The notes: generated by a model from the sequence alone, not told the origin. A DNA stretch of 64,000 bases from Candidatus Zixiibacteriota bacterium (GCA_030605835.1 JAUWHO010000023.1:124001-188000), one strand, 5' to 3'. Shown: positions 24,777 through 34,668, numbered from the stretch's first letter. Translations and numbers: made by a program.

Positions 24777-26696
24777 CTATCTGAGCATGAAGTATCCCAG
24801 GATGATGACCACCCCGACTACGAATCCCAGGGCGTAGTTGCGAACATAACCGGTCTCGAACCTCCTTATCAGATTCCCGATCAGACCCACCAGCTTGGCA
24901 AGCCCATTGGCGCTACCATCAATCACTATTACGTCGAAGAACCTCCAGCAGATTATTGCGAAGAATTTGAGAGGTTGAACGATCACGGCGTTATATATTT
25001 CATCCACATAGTATTTGTTGTAAATGAGGGTGTAGATGGAGCGATATCTCTCAGCCAGCTTCTTGGGAAGCTCGGTCTTCTTGATGTAGAAGGTATAAGC
25101 TAAATAGACCCCTCCCAGGGCGATCAGAACTGAGATTATCATCATCAACAGCTCCACTCCTCCGGAGTGGTGAGTTTCGACCGCTTTCGACACCTGTCCA
25201 AAAGATGGTTCCAAGAACTTCTCTATGCGGTTGCCGCCGCCCAACAGATGCGGAATGCCGACGTAACCTCCTATGACTGCGAGAACTGCCAGTATGATCA
25301 GAGGTACGGTCATTTTATTCGGGGACTCGTGGGCACGCTTCTCAAGCTCCGGAGTCAGACGCGACTTCCCATGGAAGGTCAAAAACAGGAGTCGGAACAT
25401 ATAGAAGGCGGTCATGAGGGCTCCCGCCGCTCCCAGAAACCAGAGGAGAAAATGCCCCTGCGCACTGGAGAATGCCTTCCAGATGATCTCGTCCTTACTG
25501 AAAAATCCCGAGAAACCGGGGATGCCCGCGATGGCCAGAGTTCCCATCAGGAAAGTCCAGTAAGTGACCGGCATATGTTTCTTGAGGCCGCCCATCTTCT
25601 GGATATTGAGCTCGCCGGCTAGGGCGTGCATCACCGAGCCAGCACACAAAAAGAGCAGCGCCTTGAAGAAGGCATGGGTCATCAGGTGGAAGATGCCGGC
25701 ACCGAAGGCTCCCACTCCGCAGGCCAAAAACATATAGCCGAGCTGGCTTATGGTGGAATAAGCTAAGACTCTCTTGATATCATTCTGCATCAAGCCGATG
25801 GAGGCCGCATACAGGGCGGTGACGCCACCGACGATGGCCACCACCAGCATGGAGACCGGTGCCATCAGAAACAGAGCCGACAGACGTGCCACCATATATA
25901 TGCCCGCAGTCACCATGGTGGCGGCGTGAATCAGTGCCGACACCGGCGTGGGTCCCTCCATAGCATCGGGCAACCAGACGTAAAGTGGGATTTGTGCTGA
26001 TTTCCCTACCGCTCCGAGAAATAACAACAAGGTAATGGCGGTGGCGGCGGCGCCTCCGTATTGTAACACCTCAGGTGCTCTTTCCAAGATCGGGGTGAAA
26101 TAAACGGTGCCGAAGATGACGAAAGTCAACATTATCCCCAGTGCAAAACCGAAATCCCCGATTCTGTTGACGATGAAGGCCTTTTTGCCGGCATCGGCGG
26201 CGCTCTTCTTCTCATACCAGAAGCCGATCAAAAGGTAGGAACATAAGCCCACCGCCTCCCAGCCGATGTACATTAGAAGGAGGTTGTCAGCCAGGACTAA
26301 CAGTAACATTGAGAAGGTGAACAGATTCAGGTAGCTGAAGTAGCGCACATATCCGGGGTCATCGTGCATGTATCCGGTCGAATATATATGTATGAGGAAG
26401 GCCACCCCGGAGACTACCAGAATCATCAAAGCCGAGAGGGGGTCAACTAAGAAGCTGAACGCAGTCTTGAAACTGCCGGAGACCACCCAGGGGAAGAGAA
26501 CTTTCTCGAAATGCCTCGCTTCGGGAGCCAGTTTCAAGAGGTCAAGGAAGACTCCCAGCGAGACCAGAAATGATAGCCCCACGCTCCCGCAGGCAATCAG
26601 ATTGATCAAACCCCTTTTGAACTTCCAGCCAAAAAGCCCGTTTAAGAGGAACCCCAGAAGTGGAAAAAGCAGAACTAACCAGACTTTATCGAGCAT
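24777..26696 (-). CDS. nuoL: NADH-quinone oxidoreductase subunit L
   Basis: NuoL is the distal antiporter-like subunit with the long lateral helix. The 639-residue product has ~16 hydrophobic helices, with the signature segments LLMYIGWEAVGLCSYLLIGF, KSAQIPLYVWLPDAMEGPTP, HAATMVTAGIYMVAR and AYSTISQLGYMFLA, and the amphipathic C-terminal part. It is separated from nuoK by 96 bases that include a repeated motif. Confidence 0.97.
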   Translation of the reverse strand: MLDKVWLVLLFPLLGFLLNGLFGWKFKRGLINLIACGSVGLSFLVSLGVFLDLLKLAPEARHFEKVLFPWVVSGSFKTAFSFLVDPLSALMILVVSGVAFLIHIYSTGYMHDDPGYVRYFSYLNLFTFSMLLLVLADNLLLMYIGWEAVGLCSYLLIGFWYEKKSAADAGKKAFIVNRIGDFGFALGIMLTFVIFGTVYFTPILERAPEVLQYGGAAATAITLLLFLGAVGKSAQIPLYVWLPDAMEGPTPVSALIHAATMVTAGIYMVARLSALFLMAPVSMLVVAIVGGVTALYAASIGLMQNDIKRVLAYSTISQLGYMFLACGVGAFGAGIFHLMTHAFFKALLFLCAGSVMHALAGELNIQKMGGLKKHMPVTYWTFLMGTLAIAGIPGFSGFFSKDEIIWKAFSSAQGHFLLWFLGAAGALMTAFYMFRLLFLTFHGKSRLTPELEKRAHESPNKMTVPLIILAVLAVIGGYVGIPHLLGGGNRIEKFLEPSFGQVSKAVETHHSGGVELLMMIISVLIALGGVYLAYTFYIKKTELPKKLAERYRSIYTLIYNKYYVDEIYNAVIVQPLKFFAIICWRFFDVIVIDGSANGLAKLVGLIGNLIRRFETGYVRNYALGFVVGVVIILGYFMLR

Positions 26697-26754
26697 CCTT
26701 CACTCTGACTGCGACTACCTCCAAGCCTTCATAATCGATGAGTAGCTGGAATTG

Positions 26755-26786
26755 AATCCGTTTAATCTGCTTAATCCGCTGTGAAT
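26755..26786 (+). repeat. Small intergenic repeat motif, copy 1
   Basis: GTTTAATCTGCTTAATCC (26760-26777) followed directly by GCTGTGAAT lies between nuoK and nuoL. A copy at 49908-49953 has GTTTCATCTGCTTAATCC, then a hairpin insertion, then GCTGTGAAT. Confidence 0.55.
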
Positions 26787-26792
26787 GAACTT

Positions 26793-27098
26793 CTACCATT
26801 TCATTATGTTCAAATTATCCACGTTGACCGATTCCCTGTTTCTGAATATCATGACTATGATCGCCAGCCCAACGGCGGCCTCGGCGGCGGCGACGGTCAT
26901 CACCAAAAAGACAAAGACCTGTCCGGACAGCTCCTGCAAATGGACAGAAAAGGCGACCAAAGTGAGATTGGCGCCATTCAGCATGAGCTCGATCGACATG
27001 AGTATAATTATGGCGTTGCGCCGTACCAGGACGCCTATGACCCCAACCGTGAAAATGATTGCCGCCAAGCCTAAGTAATATCCTAACGGTACAGGCAT
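26793..27098 (-). CDS. nuoK: NADH-quinone oxidoreductase subunit K
   Basis: NuoK is a 101-residue membrane subunit of three helices. The conserved glutamates for proton transfer are in [17 protein letters not shown] (Glu ~36) and [13 protein letters not shown] (Glu ~72). Length and motif pattern match the family closely. It lies between nuoJ and nuoL as usual. Confidence 0.97.
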   Translation of the reverse strand: MPVPLGYYLGLAAIIFTVGVIGVLVRRNAIIILMSIELMLNGANLTLVAFSVHLQELSGQVFVFLVMTVAAAEAAVGLAIIVMIFRNRESVNVDNLNIMKW

Positions 27099-27157
27099 AT
27101 TCAGTATCCGGTGTTCAGCAGTTAGTGACTTCTCTTTAAGAACATAAACATCAGTGT

Positions 27158-27661
27158 CTAAAGCTTCTTCTTCGCCAGAATTACCGCTCCCACTATGGCG
27201 ACCAGCAGGAGCAATGAGGTGACCTCAAACGCAAACAGATACTTCGTGAAGAGCAGGCTCGACAGTTCGGTTATGCTGGTGAAACTGCCTTTATCTCCAG
27301 CAGGGCTGGGCCCGAAATCACCTAAGCCCGCCTGTATGAATATGCCGACCTCCAGGACTAACAGCAGCCCCAGAATTATCCCCAGCGTTCTCTGTATCTT
27401 CCTTTTCTCCGGTCCGAACTCGTCTCGTTTCAGATTCAAAAGCATGATGACGAACAAAAACAGCACCATTATGGCGCCGGCATAGACGATCACCTGCAGT
27501 GCGGCCACAAAGGTTGCCCCCATTATCGCAAATAAACCCGCAATAGAGCACAGCGTGACGATGAGGGCGATGGCGGAGGCCATGGGGTTACGAAAGGATA
27601 TCACCATTATCGCCGAGACGATCGCTGCCAGACCAAATATTATGAATGCCGCCGTAACCAT
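27158..27661 (-). CDS. nuoJ: NADH-quinone oxidoreductase subunit J
   Basis: NuoJ is a membrane subunit of five helices, here 167 residues. The conserved third helix contains [20 protein letters not shown], where the pi-bulge Gly and Tyr lie. The protein is normal in length. It is 14 bases downstream of nuoI and 59 bases upstream of nuoK. Confidence 0.95.
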   Translation of the reverse strand: MVTAAFIIFGLAAIVSAIMVISFRNPMASAIALIVTLCSIAGLFAIMGATFVAALQVIVYAGAIMVLFLFVIMLLNLKRDEFGPEKRKIQRTLGIILGLLLVLEVGIFIQAGLGDFGPSPAGDKGSFTSITELSSLLFTKYLFAFEVTSLLLLVAIVGAVILAKKKL

Positions 27662-27675
27662 GCTCGAAACCGCTA

Positions 27676-28188
27676 CTAGAAATACGTTTCAGGCTCCGCC
27701 CGGAACTGAAACTTCTTTTCTCTGATGAAGCCCTTAGCTCTCCCTTTCTCCAGCTTGTCGAAGTTCTCCAAAAGCATCTCCTTAGTCCACACGAAGTTCT
27801 TGCGATCGTATTGCGAGAACTCGAACTCCCAGCCCAGCCTTATGGCCTCCTCCGGACAGGCCTCTTCGCAATAGCCGCAGAATATACACCGGATTTCGTC
27901 TATTTCGTACAGTTTGGCAACTCTTTCCCCTCGCTCGTTTTCCTCCGGCTCCAAATATATACAGTCCGAGGGGCAGGCGATGGCGCACAAACCGCAGGCG
28001 ACGCACCTTTCTTCTCCGTCAGGATAGCGAGTCAGGTAGTGCAATCCCCGGTAACGCGGCGCGAATTTCGCCGGCTTGCGAGGATAATCGATGGTGATCG
28101 TTTTCCTGAAGAGGTGTTTGAAGGTGGTCGCCAGACCCTTCGGGATCGCTAAAAAGATGCTCGCAAGAATTCTAATCAAATCTGCCAC
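27676..28188 (-). CDS. nuoI: NADH-quinone oxidoreductase subunit I (2x[4Fe-4S])
   Basis: NuoI carries clusters N6a and N6b that pass electrons toward N2. Two ferredoxin motifs are intact: CVACGLCAIACPSDCI and CIFCGYCEEACPEEAI. An N-terminal amphipathic helix (RILASIFLAIPKGLATTFKH) anchors it to the membrane. The start is uncertain: GTG 28188 is just past the nuoH stop, while TTG 28209 would overlap nuoH by 14 bases; neither has a good Shine-Dalgarno. Length (~170 residues) is normal. Confidence 0.95.
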   Translation of the reverse strand: MADLIRILASIFLAIPKGLATTFKHLFRKTITIDYPRKPAKFAPRYRGLHYLTRYPDGEERCVACGLCAIACPSDCIYLEPEENERGERVAKLYEIDEIRCIFCGYCEEACPEEAIRLGWEFEFSQYDRKNFVWTKEMLLENFDKLEKGRAKGFIREKKFQFRAEPETYF

Positions 28189-28195
28189 CGCAAAA

Positions 28196-29182
28196 TCACA
28201 GGATTGCAATCAAAGCCGTCACCATGGTGTTCAAGAGCGCCAGGGGAAACAGCACCAACCACCCGAACCTCATCAGCTGGTCATATCTGAAACGGGGCAA
28301 GGTCCCCCGAATCCATATGTAGCTGAACAAAAAGAATGACATCTTCAGGAGAAACCAGACCACCGGCGGCAGAATTGGCCCACTCCAACCCCCTAAAAAC
28401 AGTGTCGCCGCCAGAGCCGAAACCGTGATCATGCTGGCGTACTCCCCCATGAAGAACATTGCGAACTTCATCCCTGCGTACTCAGTGTGATAGCCGCCAA
28501 CCAACTCCGCCTCCGCCTCCGGCAAGTCGAAGGGGATACGGTTGGTCTCAGCTATGGCGGCGGTCACAAACAAGAGAAACCCAATCGGCTGGCGGAAGAT
28601 GAACCAGTCGAGAATTCCACCACTCTGGGCTTTGACAATTTCGTTCAAAGATAGGGTGCCTGCGAGCAGCAAAACACCGATGACCGAGAGCCCCAGGGAG
28701 ACCTCATAGCTTATCATCTGGGCGGAACTGCGCAGCGCCCCCAAAAGGGAGTATTTACTGTTGGCGGACCATCCCCCCAGAACTAACCCATATATGCCCA
28801 GGGAGCTCACCGCAAAGATGAACAGAATTCCGACGTTGAGGTCCGATATCATCAAGTTGGTGGTTTCGCCCGCAACCGTTATCTGGTCTCCCACCGGGAT
28901 TACCGCGATTGCCAGAAGAGCCGGGATGAACGTCACCAGTGGTGCCAGATTATAAATGATCTTGTTGCAGCCGGCGAGAGTGAAATCCTCCTTGAAGAGA
29001 AGCTTGACGGCGTCAGCTATCGGCTGCAGCAGGCCATGATAGCCCACGAAGAGCGGTCCCTTCCTCACCTGTATGTGAGCCACCACCTTCCTCTCCGCAT
29101 AGGTCATATAGGCGACGCAGGTCATAAGCCCGGCAAATATGACCAGGACCTTGACGACCATTATGATGATCGGGATCAGCAT
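28196..29182 (-). CDS. nuoH: NADH-quinone oxidoreductase subunit H
   Basis: NuoH forms much of the quinone chamber. The 328-residue protein has eight or nine helices and the conserved AERKVVAHIQVRKGP, the Glu-rich loop IPFDLPEAEAELVGGYHTEY and GMKFAMFFMGEY. These match the family closely and no truncation is seen. It starts 3 bases after nuoG ends. Confidence 0.97.
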   Translation of the reverse strand: MLIPIIIMVVKVLVIFAGLMTCVAYMTYAERKVVAHIQVRKGPLFVGYHGLLQPIADAVKLLFKEDFTLAGCNKIIYNLAPLVTFIPALLAIAVIPVGDQITVAGETTNLMISDLNVGILFIFAVSSLGIYGLVLGGWSANSKYSLLGALRSSAQMISYEVSLGLSVIGVLLLAGTLSLNEIVKAQSGGILDWFIFRQPIGFLLFVTAAIAETNRIPFDLPEAEAELVGGYHTEYAGMKFAMFFMGEYASMITVSALAATLFLGGWSGPILPPVVWFLLKMSFFLFSYIWIRGTLPRFRYDQLMRFGWLVLFPLALLNTMVTALIAIL

Positions 29183-29185
29183 CTG

Positions 29186-31816
29186 CTAAGCCTTCGCTAT
29201 TCTCACGTAGTCCAAGGTCTTCTCTCTATCTCTCAACTTATTAACATTCTTATCCGAGTAGTTGCGAGGCAGAAACACCACCCCGGGGGGAGATTTCTTC
29301 GAGATTGCGACTTTCACCTCTAAGGCCCCTCTCGCCGATTCCACCCTGACGGTGTCGTCCTCTTTCAGCTCCAAGGACTTGGCATCTTCGGGACTGATCT
29401 CCAGATGAGCTTCCGGCGCCACCAGCATCATGTCCTCATTGTAATTAGTCAGGTGACGGAGGTGATACACCAGATCGCCGGTCAGCAATGGGTAAGGATA
29501 ATCGCTGTCACCTGAGGTGTAACTATCAAACTCGACCTCGTAAAGCGCAGGCTCGAACACCCTCTCAGCCAAGGCAACGATTCTTCCCCTGGCTCCCAAT
29601 TTGTCATAATCGAGTCCGGCAGCGTCGGAGGAAAGAGTGACCATCTCCCGGAAGATCTCCGGTGGGTTTTCGTAGACAAATTCGGCACCGAGTTTCTGGG
29701 CCAAACGTGACAGCGTTTGCCAACTCTCCCTCACACCCTTCGACGGTGCCGCCCCTCTCTGGAAGCGCTGAATCCGCCCTTCAGTGTTCGTAAATGTCCC
29801 CTCGGTTTCGACGAAGCTTGTGGCCGGCAATATCACTGTCGCCATCTTCGCGGTCTCGGTCAAGAAGAGCTCGTGGACTATAAGTAAGTCAAGCTTGCTC
29901 AGACAATCGTGAATATATTCCCAATCGGGGAAATCACAGAGGAGGTCGGATTGATAGAGGTAAAGGCCTTTGATGTTGCCCTTGCGGATTTGCTCTAACA
30001 TCTTTATGGTGTCAAAACCCTCTGCCTCCGGGAGACGGCAGTTCCACAGCGACTCGATTTTCTCCCGACCCACCTTATCCTCACGGTGCCTCCTTGCGGG
30101 CAGATAATCGGGAGTGAGCCCCCAGTTTAACGCTCCCAGATAGTTGCCGGAATCAAAGAGCAGGTTCACGCCTCCCCTGGGGTTGCCGTTGTTTTCGGTC
30201 AAAACCGCAAGATCGTTTATTGCCAGAAGACAACTGCTCCCCAGAGGCCCCTCCCACAGATCTTGACCGACAACGAACAGACAATTCTCGGATTCGGCGA
30301 GGGCTCTCGCCAGGATGCTGATCCTCTCCTCAGAGAGACCACAGCTCGCAGCTATAGTGTCGTAATTCGTCTTCTGCAGGGAGTTTGCCCAGCGCGAGAA
30401 CTGCCCCCCGCGGAACGGCCCGGCATCGCTGTAAAGCTTCTCCTTCACGATGACCTTCAGCAATCCGAGAAGCAAAGCCAACTCCCCCCCAGGCCTGTAA
30501 GTGAAATTCTGCACCGAGTAGATTCCGAAGTCCAGCTTGCGTGAATTCGCCGCCAGGACTCTGAGGCCGGCTTTGCGTATACCCCTCTTCAACCACATGG
30601 TGTAAATCGGATGGGTAGAGGCGATATCGGTTCCGATCACAAATACGGTGTCGAAGCTCGCCACCTTTTCTAAGGGAACCGACATCTTCTGCATCTCGAA
30701 GAGGATTTTCAACGCTCCCGCACCCAGGAGGCTTTTTCTGTCCCCACGGAAATCGAGGTTATTGGTGCCGACTCCCTGTCGCATCAATCTGCTGAAGAGA
30801 TAGGCCTCTTCGTTGGAGACCAGATCGGAGGCAATCCCACCCAGAGCCTCCGGCCCGCTCTCAGATTTTATCTTCTTGATCCCCTCCGCAATGAAACCCA
30901 GAGCCTCCTCCCACTGGACCTCGCGGAAAGTGTCACCTTCCTTTATCATCGGAGATTTGATGCGGTCGGGATGGTTTGAAAATACAGAGCCGAATCGACC
31001 GCGGTCACAGAGCATCCCCTCGTCGATGGAGTCATTCCTCCTGCTGGTATTTCGTATATGTCCCTTCCGCTGGTGTGACCAGGCGGTCATATTACAACCA
31101 TCGCCACACATAGGACAGACCGTGGGGGTCTGTTCACACAACCAGGGACGGATCTTATAACGGAAGTTCCGGGCCGTCAAGGCTCCCACCGGGCAGTACT
31201 CGACGGTGTTGCCGGAAAACTCGTTAAGGAACTTCTCACCTCCCGGAGCAGATATATGCGTCTTCGAGCCCCGCCCGAAAACACCTAAATCGGAGTAACC
31301 GAAAATCTCCCTGGTGATGCGAACGCAGCGGAAACAGGTGATACAGCGATTCTGATTTCGGTAGATCAACGGTCCCAGCTGAAGGTCGTCGAAGCGATAA
31401 TGGGTATCGACGATCCACCTGACTTTATCCTCACGGTAGCGGGTCATCATCGGTCCGTGATCGTAAGTCAGATCCTGGAGGTCGCATTCCCCTCCTTTGT
31501 CGCAGGTGGGGCAATCTAAGGGATGATTGGTGAGGACAAACTCCAAAACCTTTTCCCGAGCTTTTATCACCTTTTCTGTGTTGGTGTGAACCACCATCCC
31601 TTCTGCCACCGGATTCACGCAGGAGGCCACCAGCTTGGGCATCTTTTCGACCTCCACCAGACACATCCGGCAGGCGCCGACAGACTCCAAATTGGGATGC
31701 CAGCAGAAGTAGGGAATATCTATGCCGACGCTTAAGGCCGCCTCCAAGATGGTGCTATCCTTCGGGACTTCGACCTCCCGATCATCTATAGTCAATTTTA
31801 CCTTACTGTTGTCCAT
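29186..31816 (-). CDS. nuoG: NADH-quinone oxidoreductase subunit G
   Basis: NuoG is the large iron-sulfur subunit of the NADH arm. The N-terminal [2Fe-2S] domain shows CWHPNLESVGACRMC, the His-Cys cluster region is CPTCDKGGECDLQDLTYDHG, and the next ferredoxin motifs are CITCFRC and EYCPVGAL. CPMCGDGCN at residues ~237-245 is the motif for the off-path N7 cluster, which only some bacteria keep. A molybdopterin-type domain without cofactor follows to residue ~770, then a formate-dehydrogenase-like beta domain. The length is 876 residues, within the bacterial range. Confidence 0.96.
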   Translation of the reverse strand: MDNSKVKLTIDDREVEVPKDSTILEAALSVGIDIPYFCWHPNLESVGACRMCLVEVEKMPKLVASCVNPVAEGMVVHTNTEKVIKAREKVLEFVLTNHPLDCPTCDKGGECDLQDLTYDHGPMMTRYREDKVRWIVDTHYRFDDLQLGPLIYRNQNRCITCFRCVRITREIFGYSDLGVFGRGSKTHISAPGGEKFLNEFSGNTVEYCPVGALTARNFRYKIRPWLCEQTPTVCPMCGDGCNMTAWSHQRKGHIRNTSRRNDSIDEGMLCDRGRFGSVFSNHPDRIKSPMIKEGDTFREVQWEEALGFIAEGIKKIKSESGPEALGGIASDLVSNEEAYLFSRLMRQGVGTNNLDFRGDRKSLLGAGALKILFEMQKMSVPLEKVASFDTVFVIGTDIASTHPIYTMWLKRGIRKAGLRVLAANSRKLDFGIYSVQNFTYRPGGELALLLGLLKVIVKEKLYSDAGPFRGGQFSRWANSLQKTNYDTIAASCGLSEERISILARALAESENCLFVVGQDLWEGPLGSSCLLAINDLAVLTENNGNPRGGVNLLFDSGNYLGALNWGLTPDYLPARRHREDKVGREKIESLWNCRLPEAEGFDTIKMLEQIRKGNIKGLYLYQSDLLCDFPDWEYIHDCLSKLDLLIVHELFLTETAKMATVILPATSFVETEGTFTNTEGRIQRFQRGAAPSKGVRESWQTLSRLAQKLGAEFVYENPPEIFREMVTLSSDAAGLDYDKLGARGRIVALAERVFEPALYEVEFDSYTSGDSDYPYPLLTGDLVYHLRHLTNYNEDMMLVAPEAHLEISPEDAKSLELKEDDTVRVESARGALEVKVAISKKSPPGVVFLPRNYSDKNVNKLRDREKTLDYVRIAKA

Positions 31817-31823
31817 CTTCGGC

Positions 31824-33107
31824 TTACTTGAACACCGGCTTCCCCTTTACCATACAGGTTTTATTCCTTATGTGATAGTCGTATTCCTCCTGGAAATGCT
31901 CGATTGTGGAGCGCACCGCCGGCACCGCTGCATCTCCCAGAGGGCAGACAGTGTATCCCTCGATGTAATTGCATATATCCAGCAGCAACTCTACATCCCC
32001 CGACTCTCCTTTGCCGTTCTCTATCCGTTCTAAGATTTTCAGCATCCAGTAGGTCCCCTCCCGGCAGGGGGTGCACTTCCCACAGGATTCGTGCTGATAA
32101 AATCTAGTCAGCCTCCAGGCGACATTCACCATGCAGGTGGTCTCGTCCATGACGATCACTCCCGCAGAGCCGAGCATGCTGCCGGCCTCGACAACAGACT
32201 CGAAGTCGAGCTTGACATCAAGCTTGTCCGGGGTCAATATCGGGGTGGAGGAGCCACCCGGTATGACCGCTTTCAGCTCCCGGTCCTCGAAGATCCCGCC
32301 TCCGTATTCGTATATCAGCTCCCGCAGAGAGATCCCCATCGGCAGCTCGTAGTTGCCGGGACGTTTGACCTGTCCCGACAAAGAGAATATCTTCGTCCCG
32401 GTTGACTTCCGCGTCCCCATGGAGGCGAACCATTCCGCACCCTTATTGATTATGTGAGGGACGTTCGACAGGGTCTCGACGTTGTTTATCACCGTGGGGC
32501 AACCGTACAATCCCACAATTGCAGGATAAGGAGGTCTCACCCGGGAGAGTCCCCTCCTCCCCTCGATTGACTCCATCAACGCCGTCTCCTCTCCGCAGAT
32601 GTAAGCGCCGCCGCCTCGATGGAGGTGGATTGTCAAATCGTATCCGGAACCGAGGATATTCTTACCCAGGAAATTCTTCTCCTCCGCCTCGCTTAGAGCT
32701 CTCAGTAGCTGTTTTGCCCCGTAGCCGAACTCCCCGCGTATATAGATGAAGCCGGTGTGGGCCTGAACGGCGTAAGCAGCAATGATCGATCCCTCTATCA
32801 GCTGATGGGGGTCTCTTTCGAGCAGTTGCCGATCCTTAAAGGTGCCGGGCTCAGATTCGTCGGCATTTATTAAGAGATACTTGGGCTTGGGCGAATCTTT
32901 GGGGACAAAGCTCCACTTCACCCCGGCCGGGAAACCTGCTCCGCCTCGGCCTCGAAGCCCGGATTCCTTGACGATGTCGGTGACTTGATCCGGAGTATAC
33001 TCCTTGAGAACCTTGGGCAGGGCGGTATACCCACCGTTTTTCATATAAACCTTGATGGTGTCCTGACCGGGCTCGTCGATATATTTGAAGAGAATCTTCT
33101 CAGGCAT
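31824..33107 (-). CDS. nuoF: NADH-quinone oxidoreductase subunit F (FMN, NADH-binding)
   Basis: NuoF oxidises NADH with FMN and carries cluster N3. The nucleotide sites are GLRGRGGAGFPAGVKW and GGGAYICGEETALMESIEG, and N3 is bound by CGKCTPCREG with a later Cys in YTVCPLGDA. The length (427 residues) is normal. Its partner nuoE is not immediately upstream: a TPR protein gene lies between them. Confidence 0.97.
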   Translation of the reverse strand: MPEKILFKYIDEPGQDTIKVYMKNGGYTALPKVLKEYTPDQVTDIVKESGLRGRGGAGFPAGVKWSFVPKDSPKPKYLLINADESEPGTFKDRQLLERDPHQLIEGSIIAAYAVQAHTGFIYIRGEFGYGAKQLLRALSEAEEKNFLGKNILGSGYDLTIHLHRGGGAYICGEETALMESIEGRRGLSRVRPPYPAIVGLYGCPTVINNVETLSNVPHIINKGAEWFASMGTRKSTGTKIFSLSGQVKRPGNYELPMGISLRELIYEYGGGIFEDRELKAVIPGGSSTPILTPDKLDVKLDFESVVEAGSMLGSAGVIVMDETTCMVNVAWRLTRFYQHESCGKCTPCREGTYWMLKILERIENGKGESGDVELLLDICNYIEGYTVCPLGDAAVPAVRSTIEHFQEEYDYHIRNKTCMVKGKPVFK

Positions 33108-33118
33108 AAATCTGAGTT

Positions 33119-34090
33119 CTACTTAAGTTTCTTCAGAGCCTTCTTCGCCTCTTTATAATCCGGCTCCAATTCCAGACATATCCGGTACTCAACCCGGGCG
33201 GAATCGGGCTTTTCCATCTTCTCGTAGATCATCCCCATCCGCCAGCGAGCCGCGGCCCAAGAGGGGCTGTTGGGTAAGCGTTCCCGCTCAAGGTATTTCT
33301 TAAAACAGTCCAGCCCCTTCTTCAGATCTTTCCCGCTGAAGAGATGTAGCTTGCCTCGCTGATAGAGTATGTTGGAATCGTCAGGGTCAGTCTGTTCGAT
33401 CTCTTCGAGGACCACCTCCGCCCTGGAGAAATCCTCACGATCGAGCAAAAAATAGAAATACCTGAACGCAAACTCGGTGTTGGTGCTGTCGTAAGCGGTT
33501 GCGGCTCGAAATTCCCAGTCGGCCTTGGCGTATTCTTCCCGGACTTGATGACAGAGGGCCTTGGCGAAATGTCCCAGCGCCGGTTTCATCTCCTTCAAGG
33601 CTTCGGCAAGCTTCAAAGCTTCATCCTTATTCCCTCCGACAATCCCCGGGGCTTGGAGGAGATACTGCATCAGATTGAACTTGGCCTCATAGTTTGTGGG
33701 ATCGAGCTCAATCGCCCTCTGAAATTCTCCCTTGACCTTCTTCGCCCTGAAAAGGCCACCCAGCCCGCTCCCCTGGGATAGCTTCATCCCCAAAGCCATC
33801 CCATACCAGAGGTGATAGTAAGAACTGTCAGGCGCAAGCTTCACCGCCCTCTCTCCGTAGAATACGGAGCTATCGTAGTCGCTCAGGCCTATATAGGCTT
33901 TGCACATCCAGTAGGTGGCAGCGGGACTTCTTTCCTCCTCCTGCGACCCCTCGTTCACTAATTTGACGATGGCCCGGAATTCCCCCTCATTCCAGAGGCT
34001 GTCGGCGGCGAGGTAAAGCACCTCGGGGGAGAAAGCCACGACGTCCACCGGAAAGACGATCAGAATCACTACAAACAGCGCCTTTCTCAA
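33119..34090 (-). CDS. Exported TPR-repeat protein inside the nuo operon
   Basis: The 323-residue protein has an N-terminal signal peptide (hydrophobic residues 4-20, then FSPEVLYLAADSLW) and several tetratricopeptide repeats, seen as spaced patterns such as AATYWMCKAYIGLSDYDSSV, AIELDPTNYEAKFNL and CLELEPDYKEAKKALKKL. TPRs bind partner proteins. Its ATG overlaps the nuoE stop (ATGA) and nuoF follows after 11 bases, so it is fully embedded in the operon. I know of no complex I subunit like this; a periplasmic assembly role is possible but a chance insertion cannot be excluded. Confidence 0.85.
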   Translation of the reverse strand: MRKALFVVILIVFPVDVVAFSPEVLYLAADSLWNEGEFRAIVKLVNEGSQEEERSPAATYWMCKAYIGLSDYDSSVFYGERAVKLAPDSSYYHLWYGMALGMKLSQGSGLGGLFRAKKVKGEFQRAIELDPTNYEAKFNLMQYLLQAPGIVGGNKDEALKLAEALKEMKPALGHFAKALCHQVREEYAKADWEFRAATAYDSTNTEFAFRYFYFLLDREDFSRAEVVLEEIEQTDPDDSNILYQRGKLHLFSGKDLKKGLDCFKKYLERERLPNSPSWAAARWRMGMIYEKMEKPDSARVEYRICLELEPDYKEAKKALKKLK

Positions 34091-34596
34091 GATGGGGGAC
34101 CTCCCTTTTTTGTTCCCTCTCGCCTGAATTCCTCTAAGAGCTCATCCACCCTCTCCCGGGTTAGGTTCTCGTGATACTCGTCGTTGACCTGCATCATCGG
34201 GGCACTACCACAGGAGCCCAGACACTCCACCGTTACCACCGTGAAAAGACCATCCGGAGTGATCTCTCCCAACTTCACGTTCAATTTCTCCAACAGATAA
34301 TCGACCAGACTATCTGCCCCCAACAAGGCACACGAAAGGTTAGTGCAGACTTGGATAAAGTATTTCCCCACCGGCTTTTTGGGAAACATGGTGTAAAAGG
34401 AGGCGTTCTCAGCCAGCTCCACATAAGGCAGCTCAACGACCTCAGCAGCCTCTTTCAACTGCTCGTCGCCGACATAGCCGAACTGATCGTAAACCACGTG
34501 TAACGCTGGAAGTATAGCGGTTCTTCGGTCCGGGAACTTGTCCTTCAATTCCTGGAGTTTCTCTATCGATTCCTTGGAAAGTGACATTGTATTCAT
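34087..34596 (-). CDS. nuoE: NADH-quinone oxidoreductase subunit E ([2Fe-2S])
   Basis: NuoE is the thioredoxin-fold subunit carrying cluster N1a next to NuoF. Four cysteines are in place: VCTNLSCALLG and VECLGSCGSAPMM. The N-terminal helical part with RRTAILPALHVVYDQFGYV is typical. Length is 169 residues. ATG 34596 has only a weak upstream signal; ATG 34587 is an alternative. Confidence 0.96.
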   Translation of the reverse strand: MNTMSLSKESIEKLQELKDKFPDRRTAILPALHVVYDQFGYVGDEQLKEAAEVVELPYVELAENASFYTMFPKKPVGKYFIQVCTNLSCALLGADSLVDYLLEKLNVKLGEITPDGLFTVVTVECLGSCGSAPMMQVNDEYHENLTRERVDELLEEFRREGTKKGGPPS

Positions 34597-34606
34597 TCAG
34601 CTTCTC

Positions 34607-34651
34607 GGTTTCGGATGAGGGTTTAGCCGCCGCTGGCGGTCATCCGAAACC
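34607..34651. repeat. Long intra-operon hairpin between nuoD and nuoE
   Basis: GGTTTCGGATGA (34607-34618) pairs perfectly with TCATCCGAAACC (34640-34651); inside it CCGCC and GGCGG (34627-34631, 34635-34639) pair around a GCT loop. There is no T-run on either strand, so it is not a simple terminator. It fills most of the 72-base spacer. Confidence 0.6.
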
Positions 34652-34668
34652 AACAGGAGGGAGAACCA

